The position numbers and the translations under genes were made by a program. From Paraburkholderia hayleyella (GTDB lineage Bacteria; Pseudomonadota; Gammaproteobacteria; Burkholderiales; Burkholderiaceae), in contig NZ_QPES01000001.1 in NCBI RefSeq assembly GCF_009455685.1, positions 1,240,001-1,304,000 on the forward strand: a stretch of DNA of 64,000 nucleotides, written 5' to 3'. Below, piece after piece: positions 53,893-61,414 of the stretch. The notes beneath the pieces were generated by a model. It was not told where the DNA came from and did not search any database. It saw nothing but the letters and a program-made list of their open reading frames with translations. Each line of letters begins with the position of its first letter. The first letter of the stretch is position 1.

Positions 53893-55298
53893 GCTCCTAC
53901 AACGGACCGAGACAGGTTACTACCCGGGATTCGGCTGGACGGCTCGCACATCAGGTGCTGCAGGGCATCAGGGAGCATCCCGCGGGCAAGCTCATGGAGC
54001 GGCGTTACCGCTATGACGCGGCGGGCCAGCTTGAGCAGGTTGGGGACATGCGGCGTGGCACGAGCCGCTATGCGTATGACCCGCTCGGGAGGCTGACATG
54101 GGCCCAGTCGTCGCTGGGGGTGGAGACGTTCGCGTTTGATCCGGCGAGCAATTTGCTTGAGCGTGACGCGCGCGATGAGCATGATATGAGCCTGTCCAGG
54201 CCGAAGAGCCGTCCCGCCCTGCTTGACAACCTGCTGAAGGACTACGCAGGCACGCACTATGACTACGACGAACGCGGCAACCTGCGCAAGCGCGTGGCCC
54301 ATGGCGAGAAAACGGTGTTTGGCTGGAACAGCTTCAACCGGATGGTGTCAGCGACTACACGACAGATGGAGGCGACCTATGTCTACGACGCGCTGGGACG
54401 GCGGATAGCGAAGTCATCGGAAGCGCAGGTGCCGTGGAATCTGAATGCGGGAAGTGGCTGGAGGGAGGCCGAGCGCAAACGGCTGAACCGGGAGTTTGGC
54501 TATGGTCTGACGCTGTACGGCTGGGATGGTGACCTGCTGGCCTATGAAACGTCATGGGAAAAGCGCACGACGACGCATTATGTCTATGAGCCGGAGAGCT
54601 TCACGCCGCTCATGCAGGCGACGGGAGCAGCGGTGCCTGAAGCCACGGCGTCTGCGCCGCCGGTGTTTGACTCAGTCGCGTACTATCACTGCGACCAGAT
54701 CGGGACGCCGCAGGAGCTGAGTGACGCAAACGGCACGATCGCATGGAGTGCGTATTACCGTGCGTGGGGTGAGGCGCAGGAAGTGATTGGCGATGCGGCA
54801 CGCAAGGCCGGGATCAGTAATCCGTTGCGCTTCGCGGGGCAGTACTTCGATCATGAGACGGGGCTGCATTACAACCGGCACCGGTATTATGATCCGCACA
54901 CGGGGCAGTTTATCAGCAGGGATCCGATCGGGCTGGTGGGTGGGGTCAATGTTTACCAGTACGCGCCTAATCCGATTGGCTGGATTGATCCGCTTGGATT
55001 GATTAAAGTTTTCCGTGGTGCAAAGCCAGGAAACGAGCCCTCGTTTGAGCCGAGGTCAGGGGAATATAAGGTCAAAGATGGCATGGTTCAGCCTACGCAT
55101 GGCGTATCTGTCTTTGATAATCCAGCAAGTTGTTCATGCAGAGGATTTGAGCCGCATGAAATTAATTCGGACACTGTTCCAGACACGTTGCAGATTATTC
55201 AACGAGGCAAGGATCAGGCTCACTATGAAATTACTCCGTCCGCGCCTATCACTGAAAATGCATATAAAGATGCACTTGGCAAGATAAAGACAAGGTAA
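53850..55298 (+). CDS. orphan Rhs C-terminal fragment with a second toxin tip
   Basis: The 482-residue frame begins with about 20 unrelated residues, then from 53911 repeats the Rhs core end almost exactly (copy B). At NVYQYAPNPIGWIDPLGL it switches to a different tip of about 98 residues: IKVFRGAKPGNEPSFEPR, THGVSVFDNPASC, then TLQIIQRGKDQAHYEITPS. I do not recognise this domain. With no N-terminal or VgrG-binding part it is probably a silent cassette that can replace the tip of the full rhs gene by recombination. It is followed by its own immunity candidate. Confidence 0.75.
   Translation: MVTNRSVNRPGLDGGSYNGPRQVTTRDSAGRLAHQVLQGIREHPAGKLMERRYRYDAAGQLEQVGDMRRGTSRYAYDPLGRLTWAQSSLGVETFAFDPASNLLERDARDEHDMSLSRPKSRPALLDNLLKDYAGTHYDYDERGNLRKRVAHGEKTVFGWNSFNRMVSATTRQMEATYVYDALGRRIAKSSEAQVPWNLNAGSGWREAERKRLNREFGYGLTLYGWDGDLLAYETSWEKRTTTHYVYEPESFTPLMQATGAAVPEATASAPPVFDSVAYYHCDQIGTPQELSDANGTIAWSAYYRAWGEAQEVIGDAARKAGISNPLRFAGQYFDHETGLHYNRHRYYDPHTGQFISRDPIGLVGGVNVYQYAPNPIGWIDPLGLIKVFRGAKPGNEPSFEPRSGEYKVKDGMVQPTHGVSVFDNPASCSCRGFEPHEINSDTVPDTLQIIQRGKDQAHYEITPSAPITENAYKDALGKIKTR
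53911..55001 (+). repeat. Rhs core end, copy B
   Basis: A direct repeat of copy A at an offset of 2110 bases, starting at caggttactacccgggattc and ending just after the DPLGL codons. The long near-identity provides a homologous recombination substrate with the full rhs gene. Confidence 0.92.
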
Positions 55299-55304
55299 GA
55301 GATC

Positions 55305-55583
55305 ATGATTGATAAGATTAAGATTACATACCCAAGCTGGTACGACGAGCTTGCTGAGTTTGAGCACGAGGAAAAGGGTTATTTAAATGGCGTGCAAATG
55401 AGCACAGATGGTCGCAAGGTTGTTCTAAATTTCTACGATATAGCGAGGTTGACTCAGGACGCGGACAATGATGTCCAAGAAAGCGGATTCTTCTATATGC
55501 AGAATGTCGTAATTGTTGAATCAGTGACAAGAGCAAATATCGAAGCAGCCGCGCAGGGGATTGCGAAAGCCGTACTGAAGTGA
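55305..55583 (+). CDS. candidate immunity protein for the second Rhs tip
   Basis: The 92-residue acidic protein (MIDKIKITYPSWYDELAEFE) starts 6 bases after the orphan rhs stop, preceded by a gtaagagatc region. It has no signal peptide. No family recognised; the role is inferred from the position. Base composition is AT-rich like the tip before it. Confidence 0.62.
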   Translation: MIDKIKITYPSWYDELAEFEHEEKGYLNGVQMSTDGRKVVLNFYDIARLTQDADNDVQESGFFYMQNVVIVESVTRANIEAAAQGIAKAVLK

Positions 55584-55594
55584 CTTATCAAGGA

Positions 55595-55618
55595 CAAGGG
55601 CCGCGATTGCGGCCCTTG
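55595..55618. terminator. hairpin ending Rhs cassette 2
   Basis: A 10-bp stem caagggccgc/gcggcccttg with loop gatt, about 12 bases after the immunity stop. It shares aagggccgc and gcggccctt with the hairpin of cassette 1. Confidence 0.7.
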
Positions 55619-55694
55619 GTTTATCTACCTGGAGGTTATGCTCGGCCGCGCCTGGTTGTCTGCACCTGAGCGAGCCATACCTTGTGCAGTTCGT

Positions 55695-56307
55695 CGGGCG
55701 GGAGCTGGGTAACGGGCTGGTGCAGGTTACTACCCGGGATTCGGCTGGACGGCTCGCACATCAGGTGCTGCAGGGCATCAGGGAGCATCCCGCGGGCAAG
55801 CTCATGGAGCGGCGTTACCGCTATGACGCGGCGGGCCAGCTTGAGCAGGTTGGGGACATGCGGCGTGGCACGAGCCGCTATGCGTATGACCCGCTCGGGA
55901 GGCTGACATGGGCACAGTCGTCGCTGGGGGTGGAGACGTTCGCGTTTGATCCGGCGAGCAATTTGCTTGAGCGTGACGCGCGCGATGAGCATGATATGAG
56001 CCTGTCCAGGCCGAAGAGCCGTCCCGCCCTGCTTGACAACCTGCTGAAGGACTACGCAGGCACGCACTACGAATACGACGAACGCGGCAACCTGCGCGAG
56101 CGCATGGCCCATGGTGAAAAAACGGTGTTTGGATGGAACAGCTTCAACCGGAAGAAGATGGGGTTGCGCGCACTGACTAGGGCGAAGAAGCGTTCGCGGC
56201 TTGTCCTAGGCATGAGTGATGCGTATGTACCCAATGTCCTGCAGCGCAACTTTTTCGCGAAGGTCCCCAACCCAAAATGGGTGACCGATGAACTGTGTTC
56301 AACGTAA
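55695..56307 (+). pseudogene. third Rhs core fragment, fused to transposase sequence
   Basis: From 55695 to 56151 the sequence repeats the Rhs core end (copy C) in frame, beginning GRELGNGLVQVTTRDSAGRL. After KTVFGWNSFNR it runs into the N-terminal part of an IS3-type transposase (VLQRNFFAKVPNPKWVTD) and ends at 56307. No toxin tip remains. It is a dead cassette, or one whose tip was lost with the insertion. Confidence 0.82.
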
Positions 56308-56634
56308 ACGGACAGAAGCTCTATCTATCAGCCTGCATGGATTTTTACAACGGCGAAAGCATCGCGCCCTCTCAGAGGGCGCCAGCGAATTGACACTTCA
56401 TTCAGCCCCTGGCTGGCAGTACAAGATGCAACCTATCGGGCGATGCTGGTGCGTTGCGCAGCTACGCAGAGCATGAGTTGCAAGGGCAACTGTTTTGACA
56501 ACGCGGTGATCGGGAGCTTCTTCGGCAGCCTCAAGGCCAAGTATTTCCATCTTGCAACGCCTGATGGCCTTGACGCTCTAGAAGCGGGTCTGGATGAGTT
56601 GAAGCTGAAGATGGTTATGACTTACCCAAGATAG
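56152..56634 (+). mobile_element. IS3-family (IS150-like) orfB remnant
   Basis: Transposase pieces can be followed across three phases: PNVLQRNFFAKVPNPKWVTD, then FNVNGQKLYLSACMDFYNGE, then LHSAPGWQYKM, then QSMSCKGNCFDNAVIGSFFG with SLKAKYFHL. These are the DDE segments of OrfB in order, with frameshifts and deletions, and with HSAPGWQY where the active form has HSDQGWQY. No orfA and no terminal inverted repeats were found, so it is inactive. Confidence 0.8.
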
Positions 56635-56674
56635 TTGTGTCCGAATCCACCCCAAGTAGAAGGGATCTATCGTT

Positions 56675-57967
56675 ATGAGTGAAGCTTCGGATCGACCAGA
56701 GAACAATACACAGTTTGAGCCCGGTGACCTCTCGGACCCGCAAACTGGGAAACGGTCAAAAGGTTTGCGGTCTCAATCGGCAATGCCGGTGTTCAACGAC
56801 TTGCCCGCAATGCGTGCCATGAAGGATCTTATCGATCCGCCGACGATACGTGCCATGAAGGATCTTATCGATCCGCCGGCGATACGTGCCATGAAGGATC
56901 TTATCGATCCGCCGGCGATACGTGCCATGAAGGATCTTATCGATCCGCCGACGATATGTGCCATGAAGGATCTTATCGATCCGCCGGCGATACGTGCCAT
57001 GAAGAATCTTATCGACCCGCCGGCGATACGTGCCATGAAGGATCTTATCGATCCGCCGACGATACGTGCCATGAAGGATCTTATCGATCCGCCGGCGATA
57101 CGTGCCATGAAGAATCTTATCGACCCGCCGGCGATGCACGCGATGCAAGCACTTATCGACTCGCCAGCACTACGGGCAATGCGAAGCTTTATTGATTCGC
57201 CAGCGATGCGATCAGTACGGGCACTTCGCAACGTACCATCGATGGAGGTCACAGCGGCATTCGCTGATGTAGTCAGGACAGGTGACAATGAACATCTCGG
57301 TATGCGCTCGCTCGTCAGCGGGTCTTTGGAGAGGTTAATCGGCCACTCCCTAGGCAAATCGATGCTCCTTCAGTCGATTGCAAGCATCGAGCCAAGCCGG
57401 ATGCAAATGATTGCCCGACTGGCCGCACAACAGAATTCTTCGGATATGAGCGTTGAGTCACTGCTCCGCGAGAGACAGAATGATTTTCACGCGCAACCGA
57501 CTCCTGCAACAATTAAGGCAGAAATCGAGCAGGCGTTAACTGGCGATGCTCCCATAATGCCGCTTTCGAGGGATGCTTTCGTCGTTCTTCGCTGGATAGT
57601 CACGGTTCTTCTCATGTTGTATAACGCAATTGCCGCTTGGCCTGATTTTCAGACAGGACTCTGCGATTTACAAACCCGACTGATATCCGCGAACTCTCTT
57701 GCAGGAATTCGGCATTTGGTACAACAGAATGTATGTGAGATACCGCACCGGACCTTGAGAAATCTTCGTTATACCAGCGACGAGGGCATCCGTCTTTATG
57801 AACGCCCGGCGATTCAGTCGACAATGCTTGAGACCTTGCCTCGTGGAGTCGTTCTTGTTGTATTGAACTCTAGTAATCGAGACTGGCTGTTCGTGCATGT
57901 AACCTATGACGATATCGAGCGAGAGGGATGGATATCGCGCAAATTCACAAGACGGTTCGTGCAATGA
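56675..57967 (+). CDS. repeat-containing membrane protein with C-terminal SH3-like domain
   Basis: The 430-residue protein has a charged N-terminus of 44 residues and nine 12-residue repeats at 45-152 (AMRAMKDLIDPP and close variants). Three degenerate units follow to about 188. After a middle domain comes one transmembrane segment at about 301-322 (FVVLRWIVTVLLMLYNAIAAW). The C-terminal region (about 362-430; GIRLYERPAIQSTMLETLPR ... WLFVHVTYDDIEREGW) resembles a bacterial SH3 domain. agaaggg precedes the start. With no signal peptide the repeats would be cytoplasmic and the SH3-like end periplasmic. I do not recognise the family. It closes island 2. Confidence 0.7.
   Translation: MSEASDRPENNTQFEPGDLSDPQTGKRSKGLRSQSAMPVFNDLPAMRAMKDLIDPPTIRAMKDLIDPPAIRAMKDLIDPPAIRAMKDLIDPPTICAMKDLIDPPAIRAMKNLIDPPAIRAMKDLIDPPTIRAMKDLIDPPAIRAMKNLIDPPAMHAMQALIDSPALRAMRSFIDSPAMRSVRALRNVPSMEVTAAFADVVRTGDNEHLGMRSLVSGSLERLIGHSLGKSMLLQSIASIEPSRMQMIARLAAQQNSSDMSVESLLRERQNDFHAQPTPATIKAEIEQALTGDAPIMPLSRDAFVVLRWIVTVLLMLYNAIAAWPDFQTGLCDLQTRLISANSLAGIRHLVQQNVCEIPHRTLRNLRYTSDEGIRLYERPAIQSTMLETLPRGVVLVVLNSSNRDWLFVHVTYDDIEREGWISRKFTRRFVQ
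56807..57130 (+). repeat. nine tandem 36-bp repeats
   Basis: Exactly nine units of 36 bp without spacers, each encoding 12 residues ending LIDPP. Units differ at a few positions (gcg/acg for A/T, gat/aat for D/N). Three more divergent units follow to about 57238. Confidence 0.93.
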
Positions 57968-58068
57968 CGGTTGCCCTCTCTTGGGATGTCTGGTTGAGGG
58001 CCACACGAATGACCGAATAAATCGATGCCAGGTTACGCTAGCAAACCCCTGACCATCCTCTACACGCC

Positions 58069-58611
58069 ATGTCCTCGCTTACTCCCCCATCTTTGATTCC
58101 TGGCGCTTCCTCTTCCACTTTCGAATTCACCTGGCGCTGGAGCGCGTTTGCCGAACTCACGGCGACTGAAATTTACGATGTGCTGGCAGCGCGTAGTGCG
58201 GTTTTTGTCGTGGAGCAAAACTGTGTCTACGGCGATATCGACGGCCAGGACAAGCACGCCTGGCATTTGCGTGCCTATGCGGGCGCGCCTGGGCAGCCCA
58301 GTCTTGCGGGCTATTTGCGCGTGCTGCTTCCCGATCCTGACGACGCCGATGTCCGGATTGGCCGGGTGCTGACCTGTCCGGGTTTTCGCGGCTTGGGGCT
58401 GGGCCGCCTGCTAATGGAACAGGCACTCGCGCATATCGATGCTCAATGGCCAGCAATAGCCATTCGTTTGCATGCCCAGGCGCATTTGCAGTCTTTTTAC
58501 GGCGCGTTTGGTTTTGATCCGGTTTCCGCGATTCACGATGAAGATGGCATTGCACATGTCTGGATGCGTTCTTCACGCAGCCGGGCGCGAGCCGATAGCC
58601 GCATCCAGTGA
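58069..58611 (+). CDS. GNAT acetyltransferase, ElaA-like
   Basis: The 180-residue protein begins, after a short variable N-terminus, with RSAVFVVEQNCVYGDIDGQD, the ElaA signature. It then has the acetyl-CoA loop region RVLTCPGFRGLGLGRLLMEQA. Substrate is unknown. Its last 79 bases are antisense to the 3' end of the cytochrome oxidase assembly gene. It is the first core gene after island 2. Confidence 0.85.
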   Translation: MSSLTPPSLIPGASSSTFEFTWRWSAFAELTATEIYDVLAARSAVFVVEQNCVYGDIDGQDKHAWHLRAYAGAPGQPSLAGYLRVLLPDPDDADVRIGRVLTCPGFRGLGLGRLLMEQALAHIDAQWPAIAIRLHAQAHLQSFYGAFGFDPVSAIHDEDGIAHVWMRSSRSRARADSRIQ

Positions 58612-59387
58612 CGTAACGCCAGGACTGCGCCAATCACACTCATCATCGAGCCGGGAATCCAGAGCAGCAGGCCACCAATTTGCTGGTCACGCATGGGGCT
58701 AAGCCAGGTGAAGGCGCGTCCGCAGATCGAATAGATGGGATACAGCTCGCGCGGCGAAAAAAAGATGAATGCACCCAGCAGGATCTGCGGGGGAATCGCG
58801 GCGATCACCATCAACACGCGCCCCCCCGGCGCGAGCCGGGCGGGCGGCGCGGGACGCGTATCCAGTACCAGCCACCAGAACATCAGGCCGTCGAGCACCA
58901 TGCTCCAGTTCATCAGCCGATACAGCCGCCAGTCGAGCATCGCTATAAAGTGAATCGGTGAGAGCAGCCAGAAATAAATCAGTCCAACGAATAACCCGAC
59001 CGCGACCACCGGGTGCAAAAGCACATCGAGTACGGCTCGCACGGGACGTGTCTGCAGCACGGGCCGAATGAAACGTTGCCGCCACGCAAAGGGAATGCCG
59101 GCGCGTAATGCCGTGCCGGGATACGCCAGCGCAATGAAGAACGGCCCCAGGTGATGCAGTACCAGATGCTGCGCCCGATGCATGAAAAATTCGTGTTCGA
59201 AGAAGTAGTCGAGGCGCGTGTGCAGCGCGACATACAGTGCGCCCAAGCCGAACCAGAAGGAAATCTGCCGTGCCACGGAGAGTTTTGCCCGGCGTACGCC
59301 GCGCACAAACAGGATGGCGGTGACAAGCATGACGATGACGACAGTGGGTGACGGCTCCCACGGTTCGAGCCAGTAGAGCAGGTTCAT
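58533..59387 (-). CDS. cytochrome c oxidase assembly protein, CtaG (caa3) family
   Basis: The 284-residue membrane protein has seven or so hydrophobic segments and conserved histidines in FFMHRAQHLVLHHLGPF, as in the CtaG family of copper-linked oxidase assembly factors. The final 26 codons overlap the acetyltransferase gene on the other strand. It lies next to a SCO gene on the same strand, supporting a role in copper delivery to a terminal oxidase. Confidence 0.87.
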   Translation of the reverse strand: MNLLYWLEPWEPSPTVVIVMLVTAILFVRGVRRAKLSVARQISFWFGLGALYVALHTRLDYFFEHEFFMHRAQHLVLHHLGPFFIALAYPGTALRAGIPFAWRQRFIRPVLQTRPVRAVLDVLLHPVVAVGLFVGLIYFWLLSPIHFIAMLDWRLYRLMNWSMVLDGLMFWWLVLDTRPAPPARLAPGGRVLMVIAAIPPQILLGAFIFFSPRELYPIYSICGRAFTWLSPMRDQQIGGLLLWIPGSMMSVIGAVLALRHWMRLSARARLREERIQTCAMPSSS

Positions 59388-59454
59388 CAGAGGTATAGGT
59401 TCTTTGGCAAAAAATAAGGAAAAAAGACGCGGGCGCTGAACGCCGGAACGCGGC

Positions 59455-60048
59455 TCAGGCGGGGTGCTGGATCAGCCGCTGCAAATCGTGAGCGATAACC
59501 TCGGCCGAATCCTGATCGGTTGCGAGTAGTCGTGCATGGCCTTGCGCATCGAAGATATAAACCGCCGAGCTATGAGTGACTTCGTAGTCTCCGTTGGGAT
59601 CGCGCTGTTCCATCTGATAGGCAACGCGGTAGCGTTTTGCCAGCCCTTCGATTTGCCGTTCGCTGCCGCTCAGGCCGAACATGTGTTGCGTATCGAAGGC
59701 GCGGACGTAGGCGTGCAGCGCCTGGGGCGTGTCGCGCGCGGGATCGACCGTGACGAACACAATGCGCACCTGCTGGGCTGCATCGCCGAGCAAGGTCATG
59801 ACCTGCATCAGGCGCGCCATGGTTTCAGGGCAGACGTCCGGGCAATGGGTATAGCCGAAATACACCAGCGTCGTATGGCCTTTGAAGGTGTCGCCTGTCG
59901 CGGGCCGACCATCGTCGCCGGTGAGCGAGAACTCGAGATCCGGCAGATGCCCGGATACATGGGTCAATTGCCACGGCGTGGCATCGCGCGAGCAGCCTGC
60001 CAGCGAGCCGAGCATAAGCATGATGCAAAAGAAGGCGGCACGGGCCAT
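59455..60048 (-). CDS. SCO1/SenC family copper chaperone lipoprotein
   Basis: SCO proteins help build the CuA centre of cytochrome oxidase. The start at 60048 (MARAAFFCIMLMLGSLAGC) gives 197 residues with a lipoprotein signal, Cys at about 19. The copper ligands are the CPDVC pair and the histidine in EVTHSSAVYIFD. The open frame reaches 300 codons further upstream but that part lacks family features. It precedes the CtaG-like gene by 67 bases. Confidence 0.92.
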   Translation of the reverse strand: MARAAFFCIMLMLGSLAGCSRDATPWQLTHVSGHLPDLEFSLTGDDGRPATGDTFKGHTTLVYFGYTHCPDVCPETMARLMQVMTLLGDAAQQVRIVFVTVDPARDTPQALHAYVRAFDTQHMFGLSGSERQIEGLAKRYRVAYQMEQRDPNGDYEVTHSSAVYIFDAQGHARLLATDQDSAEVIAHDLQRLIQHPA

Positions 60049-60534
60049 GGGCTGAAGACACGAAGGTTTGAGGTGCCGGAGCGTGAAGCGGCCGGATGCG
60101 GAGATTGAGGAGCGCACGGACAGAATCCAGAACAGGGAAAAGAACGAGAGTGGACGAGGGCGCTCCAGCATGCGGGAGCGCCAGGCGGCCAACGGAGCGT
60201 GAAGTGATCGGCTGATAGCAGGATGGCTGACGGCCTGGGTCTTCATGCCGCCTGATGGCCGGGTGTCGGGTGTCGCAGTGGCTGCGACTTTAGCGCAAAT
60301 GCAGGTGTGCTGTCGCGTCTCGTGGAGCGCAAATGATGGGCGAGGCAATTTGCCGCATCTGTCTGAAAGCCTGACGAAGCCTGATTGTGCGGCTTTTGCA
60401 GGGTATCGGGCCGGAGCGCCGGTGAAATCAGGGCGCATGCCGCGTGAGGGCTCCTGCTTTTGCGGCAATGTCTGGAAGGCGGGGTAAGATGCGGGCTCTT
60501 TGCCTTCAGCGTAGTGGCAACACAAAACGAGCCG
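60049..60534. other. divergent intergenic region between SCO and otsB
   Basis: About 486 bases separate two divergent genes. Frames on both strands run through it but lack protein-like features. Promoters for both genes should lie here; none could be placed. Confidence 0.4.
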
Positions 60535-61302
60535 ATGCAAGCGGTGCAAACAATACAAACGATGCAAACACTTCCGGTAGGGCTGTCTCTGAGGGAGACA
60601 GCATTTTTTCTTGATTTCGATGGCACGCTGGTTGAACTGGCTTCGACGCCGGAGGGTGTGCAAGTTCAGCCCGAGGTTGTGCCACTGTTGCAGACGTTGC
60701 AGCGTGTCACGCAAGGCGCCGTGGCGATTGTGACGGGCCGGGGCATCGCCAGTATCGATGCTTTTCTGGGGCTGCCGGATTTGCCGGTCGCGGGGTTGCA
60801 CGGCGCTGAGCGGCGCGATGCTAATGGCGATACGCACCGCACCGGTTTCAACGATGAGCGGCTGCTGACGATGGAGCAGGTGCTGGCCGAGGCGGTGAAG
60901 GCGCATCCAGGCATGTTGCTCGAAATCAAGGGCGCGGCTCTCGCGCTGCATTACCGCAATGCACCGGCATGCGAGCCGCTAGCGCGCACGCTGACACAGC
61001 GGCTGGTCGCGGATTACCCGCAGGCTTACGGGGTCCAGCCAGGCAAGATGGTCTATGAAATCAAACCTAAAAACGTGGACAAGGGCCGGGCGCTGCGAGC
61101 TTTTCTCAATGAGTTGCCTTTTGCCGGGCGCACGCCGGTGTTCGCGGGCGACGATCTGACCGACGAAAAAGGATTTGCCGTGGTCAATGCCTGCGGTGGC
61201 TGGTCGATCAAGGTCGGTGCGGGCGAGACCTGCGCGCGCGCCCGTGTGGCGTCGGTCGCGGCTTTGCTGGCGTGGCTGGCGCAGCTTGCCGCCGCCAACT
61301 AG
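60535..61302 (+). CDS. otsB: trehalose-6-phosphate phosphatase
   Basis: HAD-type phosphatase that releases trehalose from trehalose 6-phosphate. The start at 60535 gives 255 residues; a later ATG (MQTLPVGLSLRE) is possible, as the codons before it are a short caaacnat-type repeat. Motif I is FFLDFDGTLVELA, motif II VAIVTGRG, and motif IV FAGDDLTDEKGFAVVN. It precedes otsA by about 110 bases; together they make trehalose, an osmoprotectant. Confidence 0.93.
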   Translation: MQAVQTIQTMQTLPVGLSLRETAFFLDFDGTLVELASTPEGVQVQPEVVPLLQTLQRVTQGAVAIVTGRGIASIDAFLGLPDLPVAGLHGAERRDANGDTHRTGFNDERLLTMEQVLAEAVKAHPGMLLEIKGAALALHYRNAPACEPLARTLTQRLVADYPQAYGVQPGKMVYEIKPKNVDKGRALRAFLNELPFAGRTPVFAGDDLTDEKGFAVVNACGGWSIKVGAGETCARARVASVAALLAWLAQLAAAN

Positions 61303-61414
61303 CGTTGATTGGCTACGCGGCGCTGCCTGAGCGTGCTTTCGCCTCTGCTTCCCCCTTTTTGTTCCTGTCTTTGACTTTGATTCCTCTTCGCTTCGCATAC
61401 GGAAATATCGCACT

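Noticed and set aside
53911..56151. Treating Rhs copies B and C as separate full-length rhs genes
   Set aside because: Both lack the N-terminal and most shell-forming repeats; only the last part of the core is present.
56807..57130. A 36-bp repeat array that could be taken for CRISPR
   Set aside because: Units are contiguous with no spacers, are in frame, and encode a regular 12-residue protein repeat.
45192..58068. Attachment-site direct repeat of the tRNA-Cys 3' end
   Set aside because: No second copy of the tRNA end was found near 58 kb and no integrase gene is present in the island.
59455..60951. SCO protein with a 300-residue N-terminal extension
   Set aside because: The lipoprotein signal begins at 60048; the upstream frame is antisense to otsB and has no family features.
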